Of a DNA stretch of 64,000 nt, positions 27,860-41,762 are shown in pieces (position 1 is the first letter of the stretch; every line of letters starts with the position of its first letter). The notes under the pieces were generated by a model. That model ran no database searches and was not told the origin of the DNA. It worked only from the letters and a program-made list of their open reading frames with translations. Source of the stretch: Lentinus brumalis (Eukaryota > Basidiomycota > Agaricomycetes > Polyporales > Polyporaceae); contig MARA01000001.1 in NCBI GenBank assembly GCA_001792895.1, positions 3,162,001 through 3,226,000 on the forward strand. Reading direction: 5' to 3'. A program made the translations under genes and the position numbers.

Positions 27860-30148
27860 TCAAACCTGTATCAATGGTCAGCGTGCTGCGCGCATTGCGA
27901 ATGATCCTGCTCTAAAACTTACCGCGCCGTCATTGAGGTGGTATCCGACAGTATACTCAGGCAAGCCAGCATTCTGGTAGGTATGTCAGCACCTTTGAAC
28001 CCCCGGCCATTGGCGATGGGGAGCACAGACCTTCGTGTCGGTGATAAGGGACGCCTTGATCGCCTGGGATTTGACCATGTCCTCCCAGATAGCCATGTCG
28101 TCGGTCAGGGTAGCCGCTGAAGACCGGTCTGAGAGGTCAACTTGCGGGGCCGAGCGAGGACGGACAGTGCCGGAGGCGACGGGAATCGCAAGAATGCGGG
28201 AGTTCAAGCTGGGAGAAGCGTTCGTAAGGACCGAGTGTGTGAGCCGAATCGGAAGCTCTCGGGACTTACTTCAAGAGCACGCTGAGAGTGTACACTGCAG
28301 ATGATGACATGCTGTCAGAGATGCGCCCGGACAATAGTTGCAAGCATAGAAAAATGACGTACAGTTCCCGAGGACGCACGTCCCAGCAACCCACAGCATG
28401 TTCGCCATCATGATTGCGACCGCGACCGTGTTGAAGGTAGAGACAATGCTAGAATGCCCGAAATATCAGCGTGCCTCATGCGAGTCGTCCATCGAATACA
28501 CTCACCCGCAGAAGAACAAGCTCTTGACGGTCCAGTACTCCAATTCGCTCATCACCGTCGTCCGGCCGTGCCTGCAGAAAGTTGCCTCAGCCCGTGTGCG
28601 CAGATTGTGAAGCCTTCGGACGTACTTCTGGAGCACGTATGGCTTCTGCATGCGCACGTATGCCACGGCCGCGATGACAATGTTGATTCCCGCGGAGACT
28701 GCGAACGTCACAACCATGGGCCACTGCACAGGTCGTCTGAATATCCGTATGATGCTGACAGCTAAATATCGGTGAACTCACGACATCGCCCATGTAAAAC
28801 ATGAGGATTGCCAAGGGGCCCACATTGAACCTAAACCAATTCAGTACGCAGCCTGTATTCTCGGAGAGCTTGGACTTACAGGACTACGACAGAGTCTGCC
28901 GGTGGTCACTTGAATGAGATGCACGGTATTAGCGCGATGGACAAGGGAACTCACAGATACTGGTCGCTGGTCCATGGTCATGATGATGAGGTCCAGTGAC
29001 GGCTGCAGCAAAGAGCATCGCACTCACCGACTTGCAAAGCGGTGAAGAAGAGCTGCGGATACGACAGCCTCTTAGCATTCATCGTTCGCGTTGACATGGA
29101 AGCGGGGTGACTCACAATGATCATGGTGAGGTAGACATTACGCATGACTTCCCGAGGCCGTTAGCTCAGGCCGATGTTCATGGTCAGGATCGCGACTCAC
29201 TGGCATGAAGTCGGATGGCAAAGAAACTACAAGTGATCAGCACAGGCGAGACGACTGCATGGGTTCTGCCTCACATTTGGGCGATCGATGCCGTGAGAGT
29301 CTGCGATACGAAGTCAGCAATAGACAAACACGTAGAACTCCCTCATGCCCTCACCGTGAACAGGATCTGGAGCTAAGACCCGGCGTGGATGAGTGTTTTA
29401 CCAAGAGACCATGAAAGGTTGGCCTTACCGCAATACTCCTGGAGACAGAGATTGGCAGGTGAGCGAGGGAACCAGCAGTAGTCGGACTGGAGGAATTACA
29501 TACCATTCTGGTGAAGCGAAATCGTTCAAACGTCCGAAGTCGATAACGACAGCAGTGTAGGTGCCATGGATAGTCGCAATCATCTGTATGACGTTTAGCA
29601 GACTGTCATCAAGCCGTCGTCGTCAGCGGTACGCCCTCTTTAACTGCCCAAGGTCGTCCACGTACAGCATGCTCGCGACCTGAGGTCAACGGTAAACAGG
29701 AAATCATCAGACACAGGTCTTCGTACACATATATGTCCCACTCACAGTCGTCTTCATCAGAGCCCCATCCGATGTGTTGCCGCGAAAGTAGCTGTTCGCC
29801 TTCGTAACCACAACACCAAACGTCCTGTTGACCAGCGCGGCATTGGGCACTATTTGATACCTCTTGAGAGAGTGGACGAGCTTACATCGCCGCGAGCACT
29901 AGGCCGATCTCGAGTGCTCCCAATGCGACATTCAACATGTCCGCGAATGTCAGCAGGAACTCCTGGATGTCGAACGAGGGATCGTTGCCGGAGTACCCAG
30001 GAGCAGGCGTCGAGCTCACTAAACCACTGCTGGCGGTAGCAGTGGCGAAGCTAGCACTTGGTGCCACGCCGGTAGCGTTTGCAAGCGCGGACCCAACAAC
30101 AGAAGAGATCGTCCCAGTCACGATCACGAGCGAAGACGATCCTGACAT
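27860..30148 (-). CDS. Multi-pass membrane protein, DUF6534-like (copy 1)
   Basis: This intron-dense gene has at least 13 exons. The first four are 30148-29886, 29824-29746, 29679-29662 (18 nt) and 29583-29504. The last codons are spliced so that GTT TGA stands at 27865-27860. A Ser/Thr/Ala-rich extracellular-looking N-terminus leads to hydrophobic segments: LGALEIGLVLAAMTFGVVVT, LQILFTTLTASIAQIFFAIR, NVYLTMII, LAILMFYMGDV and FAVSAGINIVIAAVAYV. The layout of about seven hydrophobic spans and a polar C-terminal tail resembles basidiomycete DUF6534 proteins, whose function is unknown. The resemblance is by pattern only. A paralogue with identical internal exon sizes lies head to head at 31995. 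Several middle splice sites are provisional. Confidence 0.68.
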
Positions 30149-31118
30149 CGTGGATGATGCAGAGCAGAACGGAAGATGCCGGCGATGCCAAAGGGACGTT
30201 CAGTGGACTCGGACAGGCCAGGAGCTGAACGCAGCTCGACTCCGTGGGGTCTGAGTGTGTCTTATAGAGGTCTTGGCCAGCGGCGACTTACGACTGCGAT
30301 CAGACTTCCGTCCCCTTTAGGCGCAACTTTTCCGCGAAGTCGACAGCCCGCGGGCTATGTCATGAGACTAAGCAGGAGATACGAGATATGAGCATTGGAA
30401 ATGACGGCATGCTATTCCACTCACCATCCGCGACAGTCGCAGCGAGGCCGAGGACACTTAGCTGGATTCGGCCACTGTACAAATTGGACATTCAACCTTC
30501 AGTCATGAACGTATATACCGGGATCCTGGCCGAAGGGTTCATGCGAAGCAGACTGGCCGCATGAGAAGGTACAGGATTCGGTGCGGCACAAAACGCAAGT
30601 TGAACGGAGTTGTGGCGGCGCGCTTCGTCCGACGGCCTTCATGCCCACTATGCGAATATGATCTCCCTTGAATAGAAAGAACCGCGCCTGCAGCAATGTG
30701 TGAGTAGCATGGTGTGCTGCGCAGTTGGTGCGCAGCGCCGAAGCACAGAATCATCGAACCTAAGACGATGGATGCCCCTGGTCCATGTCCACCAAACATC
30801 CGAGGAAAACCGAGGTTATTGGAGGCGGAGATGGAGTCCAGCTCGCACGAGATGTCGATGCGAACCTTGAGTTTAAGTACCCGCGCTAGCTGGGGCCTCA
30901 CCGCTGAGATGCTTATCGGAAAGTTGGCTGCCTCAGTACGTGCATCCGCAGATGAATTCGAGTACCTATGATGCACCTGTGAGCGTTCATATGGGCAAGA
31001 TTAGTATGACGGTCGGTCTAGATATGACAGTACATAGCCTGGGCCGCCGTTACTTGGCCGGATAATTGTAGGCGTCGAGATCAGGGAGGTGTTGCGTTAC
31101 TCAGAAGTAGTGCGTCCC

Positions 31119-31127
31119 TATATAAAG
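31119..31127 (+). promoter_or_regulatory. Orphan TATA-like box
   Basis: TATATAAAG is a near-perfect TATA match, but no plus-strand coding region begins within the next 500 bases. It may drive a non-coding transcript or be a relic. Confidence 0.3.
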
Positions 31128-31907
31128 AGGAGCCCGCCGACGAGGCTACGCAAGGACTCGCTCTGTGACCGGACTCAGTAGAGACGAGCGAACCTGAGCC
31201 TGAGCGAACTCGGGCCAGCGAAAGGCGGCGGGCGCCTGCGAACGACGTTCGCGACGGCTGCTGCGGGACGGACCGGACCGGCTACCCGAAGAGTCGTTCA
31301 ACTTCAAGTTAAAGTTTGGCTCGCTTTGACTGTACTCAGATGCATGCGTGGAGGTATATGATGGTGCGTGGCTCTGAAGAGGCATGAATTGTCCCGTTAA
31401 CTCTTGGTCAACTTGTTGTAGTGCTTAGTGTGAACTCGGATTAGCCCTACGGGCTCGTACCAGCGTCGAGACTCGACAGTCGTCGGTGACTACGATTCGA
31501 TCCCGCTCGGATGGTCGGGCTCCCAGGCCATGTGAGAAGCAAAGCTGCGGTTGCGATTGTAGGGACCTGCTTCGTACCGTGCAACTTCGTCACATGAAGC
31601 GGCGCAGCGCAGGCCCAACTCCACGTCACGGTTGACGCGCTGCCATCGGCGAACTTTGCCTGCGCCGTTTTGAGATGTGAAGTTGCATATGCAGTTTCCT
31701 CCACAAAGCCGTATATGGAGAATATTCAGCTGGCCCATCAGGTGAGCAATGTGAACCTTCCTAGTATACAAGATCACTCATTCCACAGACGTCGCGGGTC
31801 GCGCAGGGGGACGTCTACTGTAAGTTCGGCAGACTCCACGGTGGCGACTGCATGTCAAGCCCTCGACGGGTATAGCACAGTTCGAGATCGCAGCGACGGC
31901 GTATGAA

Positions 31908-31919
31908 TATATAATATAT
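31908..31919 (+). promoter_or_regulatory. TATA box of membrane-protein copy 2
   Basis: TATATAATATAT lies about 80 bases upstream of the ATG at 31995. Confidence 0.5.
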
Positions 31920-31994
31920 CACATCGTCGTTACTGCCTTCCGGCAGCATCGCCGCGAACCTGCTCGCCGCATCCACGTCCGGCCGCCTTCCGAA

Positions 31995-34224
31995 ATGTCA
32001 TCTACGCATGCATCCAGCGGGTATCTCGAGACCTCGACCTCTGCGACGTCGAGCGTAATCACTCTCAGGCCAGGCGGCCAGTTGGTCAGCGAGGAGACGC
32101 TTGGCCCTCTTTACCAGGACATGGTCTCACAGCTGCACCAGTCCCTGGGTGTCTTGGTCGTCGGGCTTATGCTCGTCGCCATGTGAGTGCTGTATGGTTG
32201 TGCTGGGTGTTCTCTTCGGGAGCTTGGCTGATATACGGGCACTCGTACACACACAGATCGTTCTGGGTGGTATGCGTGAAGGCAATGCAGTACGCCGGTC
32301 GCGCAAGGGCGGATGGTAGAAGTACAACGGCGACTGTGAGTCCTTGCCGTCATCTACAACTTACGCGCACAATCTCATGGTATTTTCCCTCGCAGGTCGC
32401 AACCTTAATGTGTGTGGATGTGATGTTCGCACGCAGGCGTTGCGGTTACTGAGCATCCGCTGTGGAGTCTAGCGCGCTCAACCTCGTACAGTTCGTCATT
32501 GCGGTGTATCAAGTCTACCGTTCTGTCGTCCTCAACTTCGGAGATCTATTCAAGCTGCTGGACAACGACTGGTCAACCAATTTTTATTTTGCCGTTCTGT
32601 CTCCGTCCGATCTCACTAACGCCGTATTACCAGGTGTATTCCGGTGAGAGAATCTGAGCCAGCACTACTTGCTTCGATGTGAGCTCCTCAAACGACTCGG
32701 GCGCAGATCCAAATCCTGGTCATGGTACGAGGTCTCATGCCTGGTAAGTAACCGCAAATCTCACGAACGATCTGTTGTATAGGCTTTGACTGCATGCGTG
32801 GCCCAAGGGTACTTAAATCCAGCCGTTGCTGAGATACGCCAGTGGGTAACAAAAGCTGGTACATACCGTGACATCTTTCCGCAGCTTCTTCACAAACGTG
32901 CTGCATACGAGTATGTTCACCGTGTATGCCTCGCGTAGGAAGCCCTGCTGAAGAACGACTCCTCGTAGTCAGGCGGAATCACTTCGTCAACAAGAGTAGC
33001 GTAGGTCATTCGCTGCAGTGTGAACGGCCATCAAGTGCCAGGGCTTACCACTGTGCTCACCAGATTGCCCTCATCGTGATTCAGTTTAGTATGTGATGGA
33101 TCGCCGGGGAGCCCTCATGTTGTCGCTGACCATGCTACCCTTCTCCCTCTCGAGTCATGGCCATTGGTGCGTCATTTCCCACACTATCTACGAGTCCCGT
33201 CACCGTGTCTCATGTATGGCTCTCGAGAAGTCTCGGTGGCCGAACTGTGAGCCTTTCTCTGCACCTCCGATTGATATATATTGATTCGCGATACATTCTA
33301 GCTTCCAGCTGGGATATGGGGCGATCATGATCTTCGACTTCGGCTACGTGCGTACTGAGCGTGTGCAGACACACACACTGATGACTGAAAGCTTCTGGCA
33401 GTTCTCCATCTAAGCCATGTTTGGGTTATCAGCCAGCATCAACGTCGCGCTGGCCAGCGTACTTTACCTACTGCAGCGGTGCGGCGAGAGTATCGCCCGT
33501 TGTGTTCACTTGTTACTGAGGCTTGACCAGGAGAGGCGCGCCGAGTCGGACCTTCCGGGAGAAATTGCAGTACTGGACTTTCGAAAGCCTCATGGGGTGC
33601 GGGTGAGTAGATCGCGCGCATATACGTCCGCCGGTCACTACTACTTATCCTCTTGACAGCGTCCTCTCAATCTTCGCGGCAGTCATGCTTGGTGTCGCAG
33701 GGCTCGACCTCGTTTGGCTCGTGACAACCTTCGTGCTCGGGAACCGTGCGTATTCCACTGGACGACGATGGCTATCTGACCTGACCGTCTCCTCCAGTGT
33801 ATACTTTGAGTGTCCTCTTCAGGTGAGTTCCCGTAACTGCCCACACGACATGATGCTCATACGATGCTGCGCTGTAGCCTGTCCACTTCTAGACTCTCGC
33901 CGTCCGAAAAACCTCAGGATCAATCCAAGCGGCCTTCAGCCATGAGTGTGTTGTCGACCCCTACCTTGACAAACGACGTGGAGGAACGGCGTGGAGGTCA
34001 GCTCGACGAGCTTCAAAGCATGGCCGCACCTTCCGCCGTCCCAGTGAAGGTGAGCATAGGCACCAAAACTGCGGTCCGGCACCGTCACGAAAAGTTGCAT
34101 CCAGATCCCAGACGGCAAGCTGGAATATTTCCTTGGCTACCATACCGGCGATGTGGCGGTAAGGAGTCCACACGTATGTATACGGACACACTCAAGCTCA
34201 ACTTCATGCCTCTCGCAGGTTTGA
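31995..34224 (+). CDS. Multi-pass membrane protein, DUF6534-like (copy 2)
   Basis: This is the paralogue of the gene at 27860-30148, transcribed away from it. Exons 31995-32182, 32257-32335, 32396-32413 and 32492-32571 have the same phases as copy 1. Internal exons 2-4 also have the same lengths (79, 18 and 80 nt). Corresponding segments include SLGVLVVGLMLVAISFWVV, FVIAVYQVYRSVVLNFGD, ALTACVAQGFFTNVLHT, GAIMIFDFGY, INVALASVLY and a final LEYFLGYHTGDVAV, with the stop again reached by splicing GTT onto TGA. An in-frame TAA at 33411-33413 falls inside a segment aligned with coding sequence of copy 1. An alternative acceptor a few bases on (CTAAG) would avoid it. Exons around 32940-33110 could not be placed confidently. 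Confidence 0.6.
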
Positions 34225-35795
34225 TGGCAATGCTAATCGCCGGTCTTCCCGTCTGCAGACTTTGCATAATCATTCTATTGCTCAGTAGTAGCGTGGACAG
34301 ACTGGTTTGGCCTTCTCATATGCTCGGACAGGCGACGCTATCGTTCGCGGCGATTTCAATGTATCTCCTGGGCCCTTGAATGCATATCATCCACGATCGC
34401 ACAGTGGTCGTCAGCAGAATCATAGTCCGCATGGATCGGTGCGTTTCCGGTCGCTCGCGCAAGATGATGCAGTGAGCGCGGCGGCAGCAACAGATCAGCA
34501 CGTCGAAATTCGGGTGACTCAGCCGCCTTCCGCATCCCTGTAAATAATGGTCTCGTACCCGTGGGGGGGTGCGGATTTTTGTCCGACCGTCTGGGTACGA
34601 GACCAGTCAAGAACTCAAGTACACAAGTATCGCTTGCCCGCAAGAGCCCGACAGCGACCGTGTCTACTCTTCCAGCGTGTGCGCATCCTAGTCTGCCATA
34701 GAGACCATTTGTACACGGTCGGCGTGCTTTAAGGTACGCTTCTATCCGAGACGTCGTCGTGCCCTCAGGAACTTTCGATGATTTGTCCATTACAGAAGCG
34801 CTTAGCCCGCATGATTGGAGGCAGGACCAATAGGATCGACATGGCCGCTGGATGGAAAGCAAGACATGAATTGAGTATTCCTCGGAGGATGAAGCGGTAC
34901 CTACACTCTCGTCATGAGTGCGACGCACATTCACGTCATTCCGACGTCTGTTGCAGCCACCAGTCAGGAGCAGAGTTTGCGTATTGTCGGGTGACCATGA
35001 TGCCTGAACGCAATACGTGCATCTACTACACTTTTCCTATCTCGCGCAGTCTCTGTGGCGTCTGCATAAATAGGCAGCACCGCAACGGGGCCATGTCACC
35101 AGTGGATAGAAGGTGGAAGCATCGGCTCCAGGGAAGGACCGACCGTACAATCGTCCGCTGCTGGCGGTAATACGACGCTCGGTGCGCCCACTGGTACTGC
35201 GCCTGGAGAGTTACGCCAGCTTGGGAACATCGATAGCATGGAAGACAGGTCATTGGCTATGGAAGTTGCATGCGGCCTGGCAGATTGTTCTCATGGCTGG
35301 GCCGTCCTGGAGATGGCACAGACTTGTCGCCGACCGAAGTCTAGACTGGCGGCTAGGATAGGATGGGTCTAGGTAGCCAGCGCCGTGTGCTGCAGGTTTC
35401 ATTAGGTTTCACCGCCCTTTCCAGCGTATACTTTCTGGGGAGATGGGCCGTAGAATAGTGGTTTCGCGGTCTGAAGAGCAGGCGATGGACGAGCGAAGAG
35501 ACGGGAGTCGGACGGGGAGGTCAGCAGGATAGCTGGAGATCGAGATTGGCGCGAGGAGCGACGTAATCTAATCTTATCTCGAGGGCGTCATTGCGCGCAT
35601 TCGCCGACGAGACCCACCCAGGCCGCTGCGATGGACGACCGCTCCAGCCCGGCGAGGCTTCCGCTCCCTTCCATCCTATCTCCTGCAACCGCCGGTCCTC
35701 CTCGTCCAAAGCATATATAAGCTCTCTCGCACACTGCTGCCGTCCTCATACCACCCACTTCCACTTCCACTCCCAGCCTCCCACTACCTACTATC
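34225..35795. other. Upstream region of pyruvate decarboxylase
   Basis: About 1.6 kb has no recognised gene. A minus frame of 192 codons (34356-34934) has no domain. The 3' end carries a TATA box and a C/T-rich leader typical of a strongly expressed fungal gene. Confidence 0.5.
35714..35720 (+). promoter_or_regulatory. TATA box of pyruvate decarboxylase gene
   Basis: TATATAA lies 76-82 bases before the ATG. It is followed by a pyrimidine-rich stretch of CCACTTCC-type repeats up to the start codon, the usual core promoter of highly expressed fungal genes. Confidence 0.7.
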
Positions 35796-39141
<3,346 letters not shown>

Positions 39142-41543
39142 CTAGTACAAAGACGACGCACATATATTTGCTGGTCTCAAGAGCGGGACTCCTTCGTACC
39201 GAGCTGGCATGTCAGAACGTGGGCTGGTCGGCGGGCTGTACGAAGGAACGAACGACGCCGGCGTCGCAGACACCCTCAATGACCCTAGTTTGCGGATTGA
39301 GTGATGCTATTTGCATGCGAACAGAGGACGAACGCACCTTGACCGCTCGGCCACCGTCGCCGTCCCGTTGCAGTGAGCTGCGAAGGGAGCATCCAGAAAA
39401 ACTTCTCGAGGACGTTCAGATCCCCTTGCAGCGCCTGGAGGTCCTCCTGCAGCGTGCTCGCGAGCTTGATAGGGCCGGAGTCTCCGAGGTCCGTAATGTC
39501 GATCCTATCCAACCTTTCCACGTTCTTCTTGAAGAACATGTCAAACCTGTCCATCGTGGCCACTGCTCGTATGTTCGTGAGGACGTCCTGGTAGCTCTCC
39601 AGAATATCTGGTGGAATGAGCGGGCTGCAGCTCGCATCGGTCTTCAGCGAGACCATGTGCGCAATGTGGTCGGATCTGCGGAGAGCCCACAAGATGACCC
39701 CGAGGTTGGAGAGGTCTTCCGTCAGCGCGACGTGGACGAGGAAGCCATGCAAGGAATCCAACACGATGTCTATTTGCAAACGGATGCGTTCGATTTCGTG
39801 AGGGGTTTCGACTACCAGCCGCCCGAGATAGCGTAGCAGCATGGGGTATGTACGGAGGTAGGAGAATACGAGTGGCAGGCCCTTGGGGTCCTGGTTGCGA
39901 ATCAGGGATGAGTACTGTCCCGGGGTGTTGGGGCTCGGCCAGGTGGACACAACTGCAGAGGTCCCGTCAGACGGATGTAAGAACGTGGAATTCGGGAAGC
40001 CGTTGGCACTCACGTTGCTCTACTACTTCCGGCTTCACTCGGGTTCCACCGTCTGATGCTGAGTATGCGAGAGTCTGCGTCACCCTGTAGAACGCGAGGT
40101 CCGGCTGAAGCCCTCGAGATACGAGGATCGCCATAGTCCGCACAAACAATTCCCCTACTTCGGAGTTCGCTTCCATGCGGGGCCACCATGCGTCCGCCAG
40201 TAGCTTGCCCACCATCTTCCTGTTGCGTTCCGGGTCCCGTGCAGCGAGGGTCATGTAGTGAAGGATGCTGGGCATGATGGGCTCGTATCTATTTGACGAA
40301 CGTTCGATGTCTTCCATGAAGGGCCTGAGACATTCGGGAGAGACGGCCCACATGACGGGAATGACAGCCGTCTTCAGCAGGGTCTCATCGAGGGAAATAT
40401 CGTAGGCCCGGGTCGCGAGGCCGCGGTCCAGGTGGGCACGCTTCGCGCGCACTTCAGCCTTTTCGCGCGCGTGCCAACTACGATATGTATCTTTCTTGGT
40501 GAACTTGAACAGTGGGCGAGCGCGCCAGCTCCGGAACTTGACGTTGAAGCTGAACAGCGGGCGGAGTGTCTGCTTTATGAGGAAGACACCAAGCGCTTGG
40601 GGAGACTGGTAGAAGCAGTCGGGATAGAACGCAGGAAGGAGGGTAGTCGCGGACAGGAAGAGGAGTAGGATGCTGACAAGCGCAGTCGCTATGGTGGCCA
40701 CAATGAAGTCGAGGTTCCACAGAAGGATGATGAGGCCAGCCAGGAACATGATCACCGACACCATGAGGAGGATGGGCAGCATCGCGATGATACTGTCTGC
40801 GTGCCATTTCGCGAGCGACTGGTAACGATACTGGCGCAGCCGGGCTATGTCATGTGAGTTGCCGGACAGACCGAGACTGTACTGTTGCAGCCACTGCTTG
40901 ACCATGAGGGCGACGGACGCTGCTGAGAGTGTGCAGATAAGGGAGGAGAACCAGAGTGCGTTGACCCAGACTGCGTAGCGAGGTGTACGGAATGGAGGCG
41001 GCGCGTATATCAGTCCCGTGGTGGTCAATGATGTCCCATTCGTAGAAGAGCTGCCCAGTTGGGCGGAAAGATGGATGAGCGCATTGGCAATGACGTCCGA
41101 GTTGTCTTGCTGCAACAGTGCGTATGACTGCACATTGAACGCAGTGAGTACAGCGGAGAAGAGGCCGGCCTGTATACGATGCGCGGAATGAGTCAAGATG
41201 GAGCGGCGAAGCGACATTCAACACGTACGAATACCAAGAACATGTCAATTTCTGTATTCCATCGCTCGACCATCTGGTCACAATATTCCTGCACGGTATG
41301 GGCGCACTTGTCCCGTGCATGTGAGATCTCGCCGTCGGAGAAGGGGCATACGATTGGTCTTGGTGCCTGACCACCCGTGTAACCTGCGAGGCCTGCCGCC
41401 CGAGTGCAGAGCTATCAGATGGACCGTGCATCCGATTGAACCATGCATGAAGACTCACGAAACTCGGCCTTGGGAGCGACATGGCTGCTTGCTGATGAGG
41501 ACGTTATGAAGAGACTAGACGTGCTGGTTCGCGGCGCAGTCAT
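39142..41543 (-). CDS. DUF6535 membrane protein
   Basis: Five exons: 41543-41459, 41392-41229, 41169-40014, 39952-39338 and 39284-39142 (720 aa). The first 85 residues lead into the DUF6535 core: CDQMVERWNTEIDMFLVF, AGLFSAVLTAFNVQSYALLQ and DNSDVIANALIHLSAQLG. Transmembrane segments follow (VNALWFSSLICTLSAASVAL, IAMLPILLMVSVIMFLAGLI, TIATALVSILLLFLSA). The long C-terminal half is helical and soluble-looking (ECLRPFMEDIER, YLGRLVVETPHEIERIRLQI). DUF6535 proteins are abundant in Agaricomycetes and have no known role. The start at 41543 was chosen because it is the frame that splices into exon 2 in phase. The last short exon, ending in ICASSLY, is provisional. Confidence 0.85.
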
Positions 41544-41762
41544 CCTAGGACACTCACGGCCTTATAATCGGGAGCGTTGAGCGCTCCGTCCAAACTGACG
41601 AGTTCCGTCAGAACAGGGTCTTGGAAGAATCAATGCCACGGCTGGCAGGTGTGGGAAGCCAGCTAAGCAAAAAGGAGCTTCGAAGGCTATACGTACTGTC
41701 ACAACAAGAGCTGACCGTATGCTACATAATACCTCTACATCCCTCCCGTCCTGGCTCTCCAT

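Larger units (their letters stand above)
30149..31994. other. Shared upstream region of the membrane-protein pair
   Basis: About 1.85 kb lies between the two divergent paralogues. It has a strong TATA-like box at 31119 with no recognisable downstream gene, and another just before copy 2. Minus-strand frames at 30539-30976 and 31146-31385 lack family features. Confidence 0.5.
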
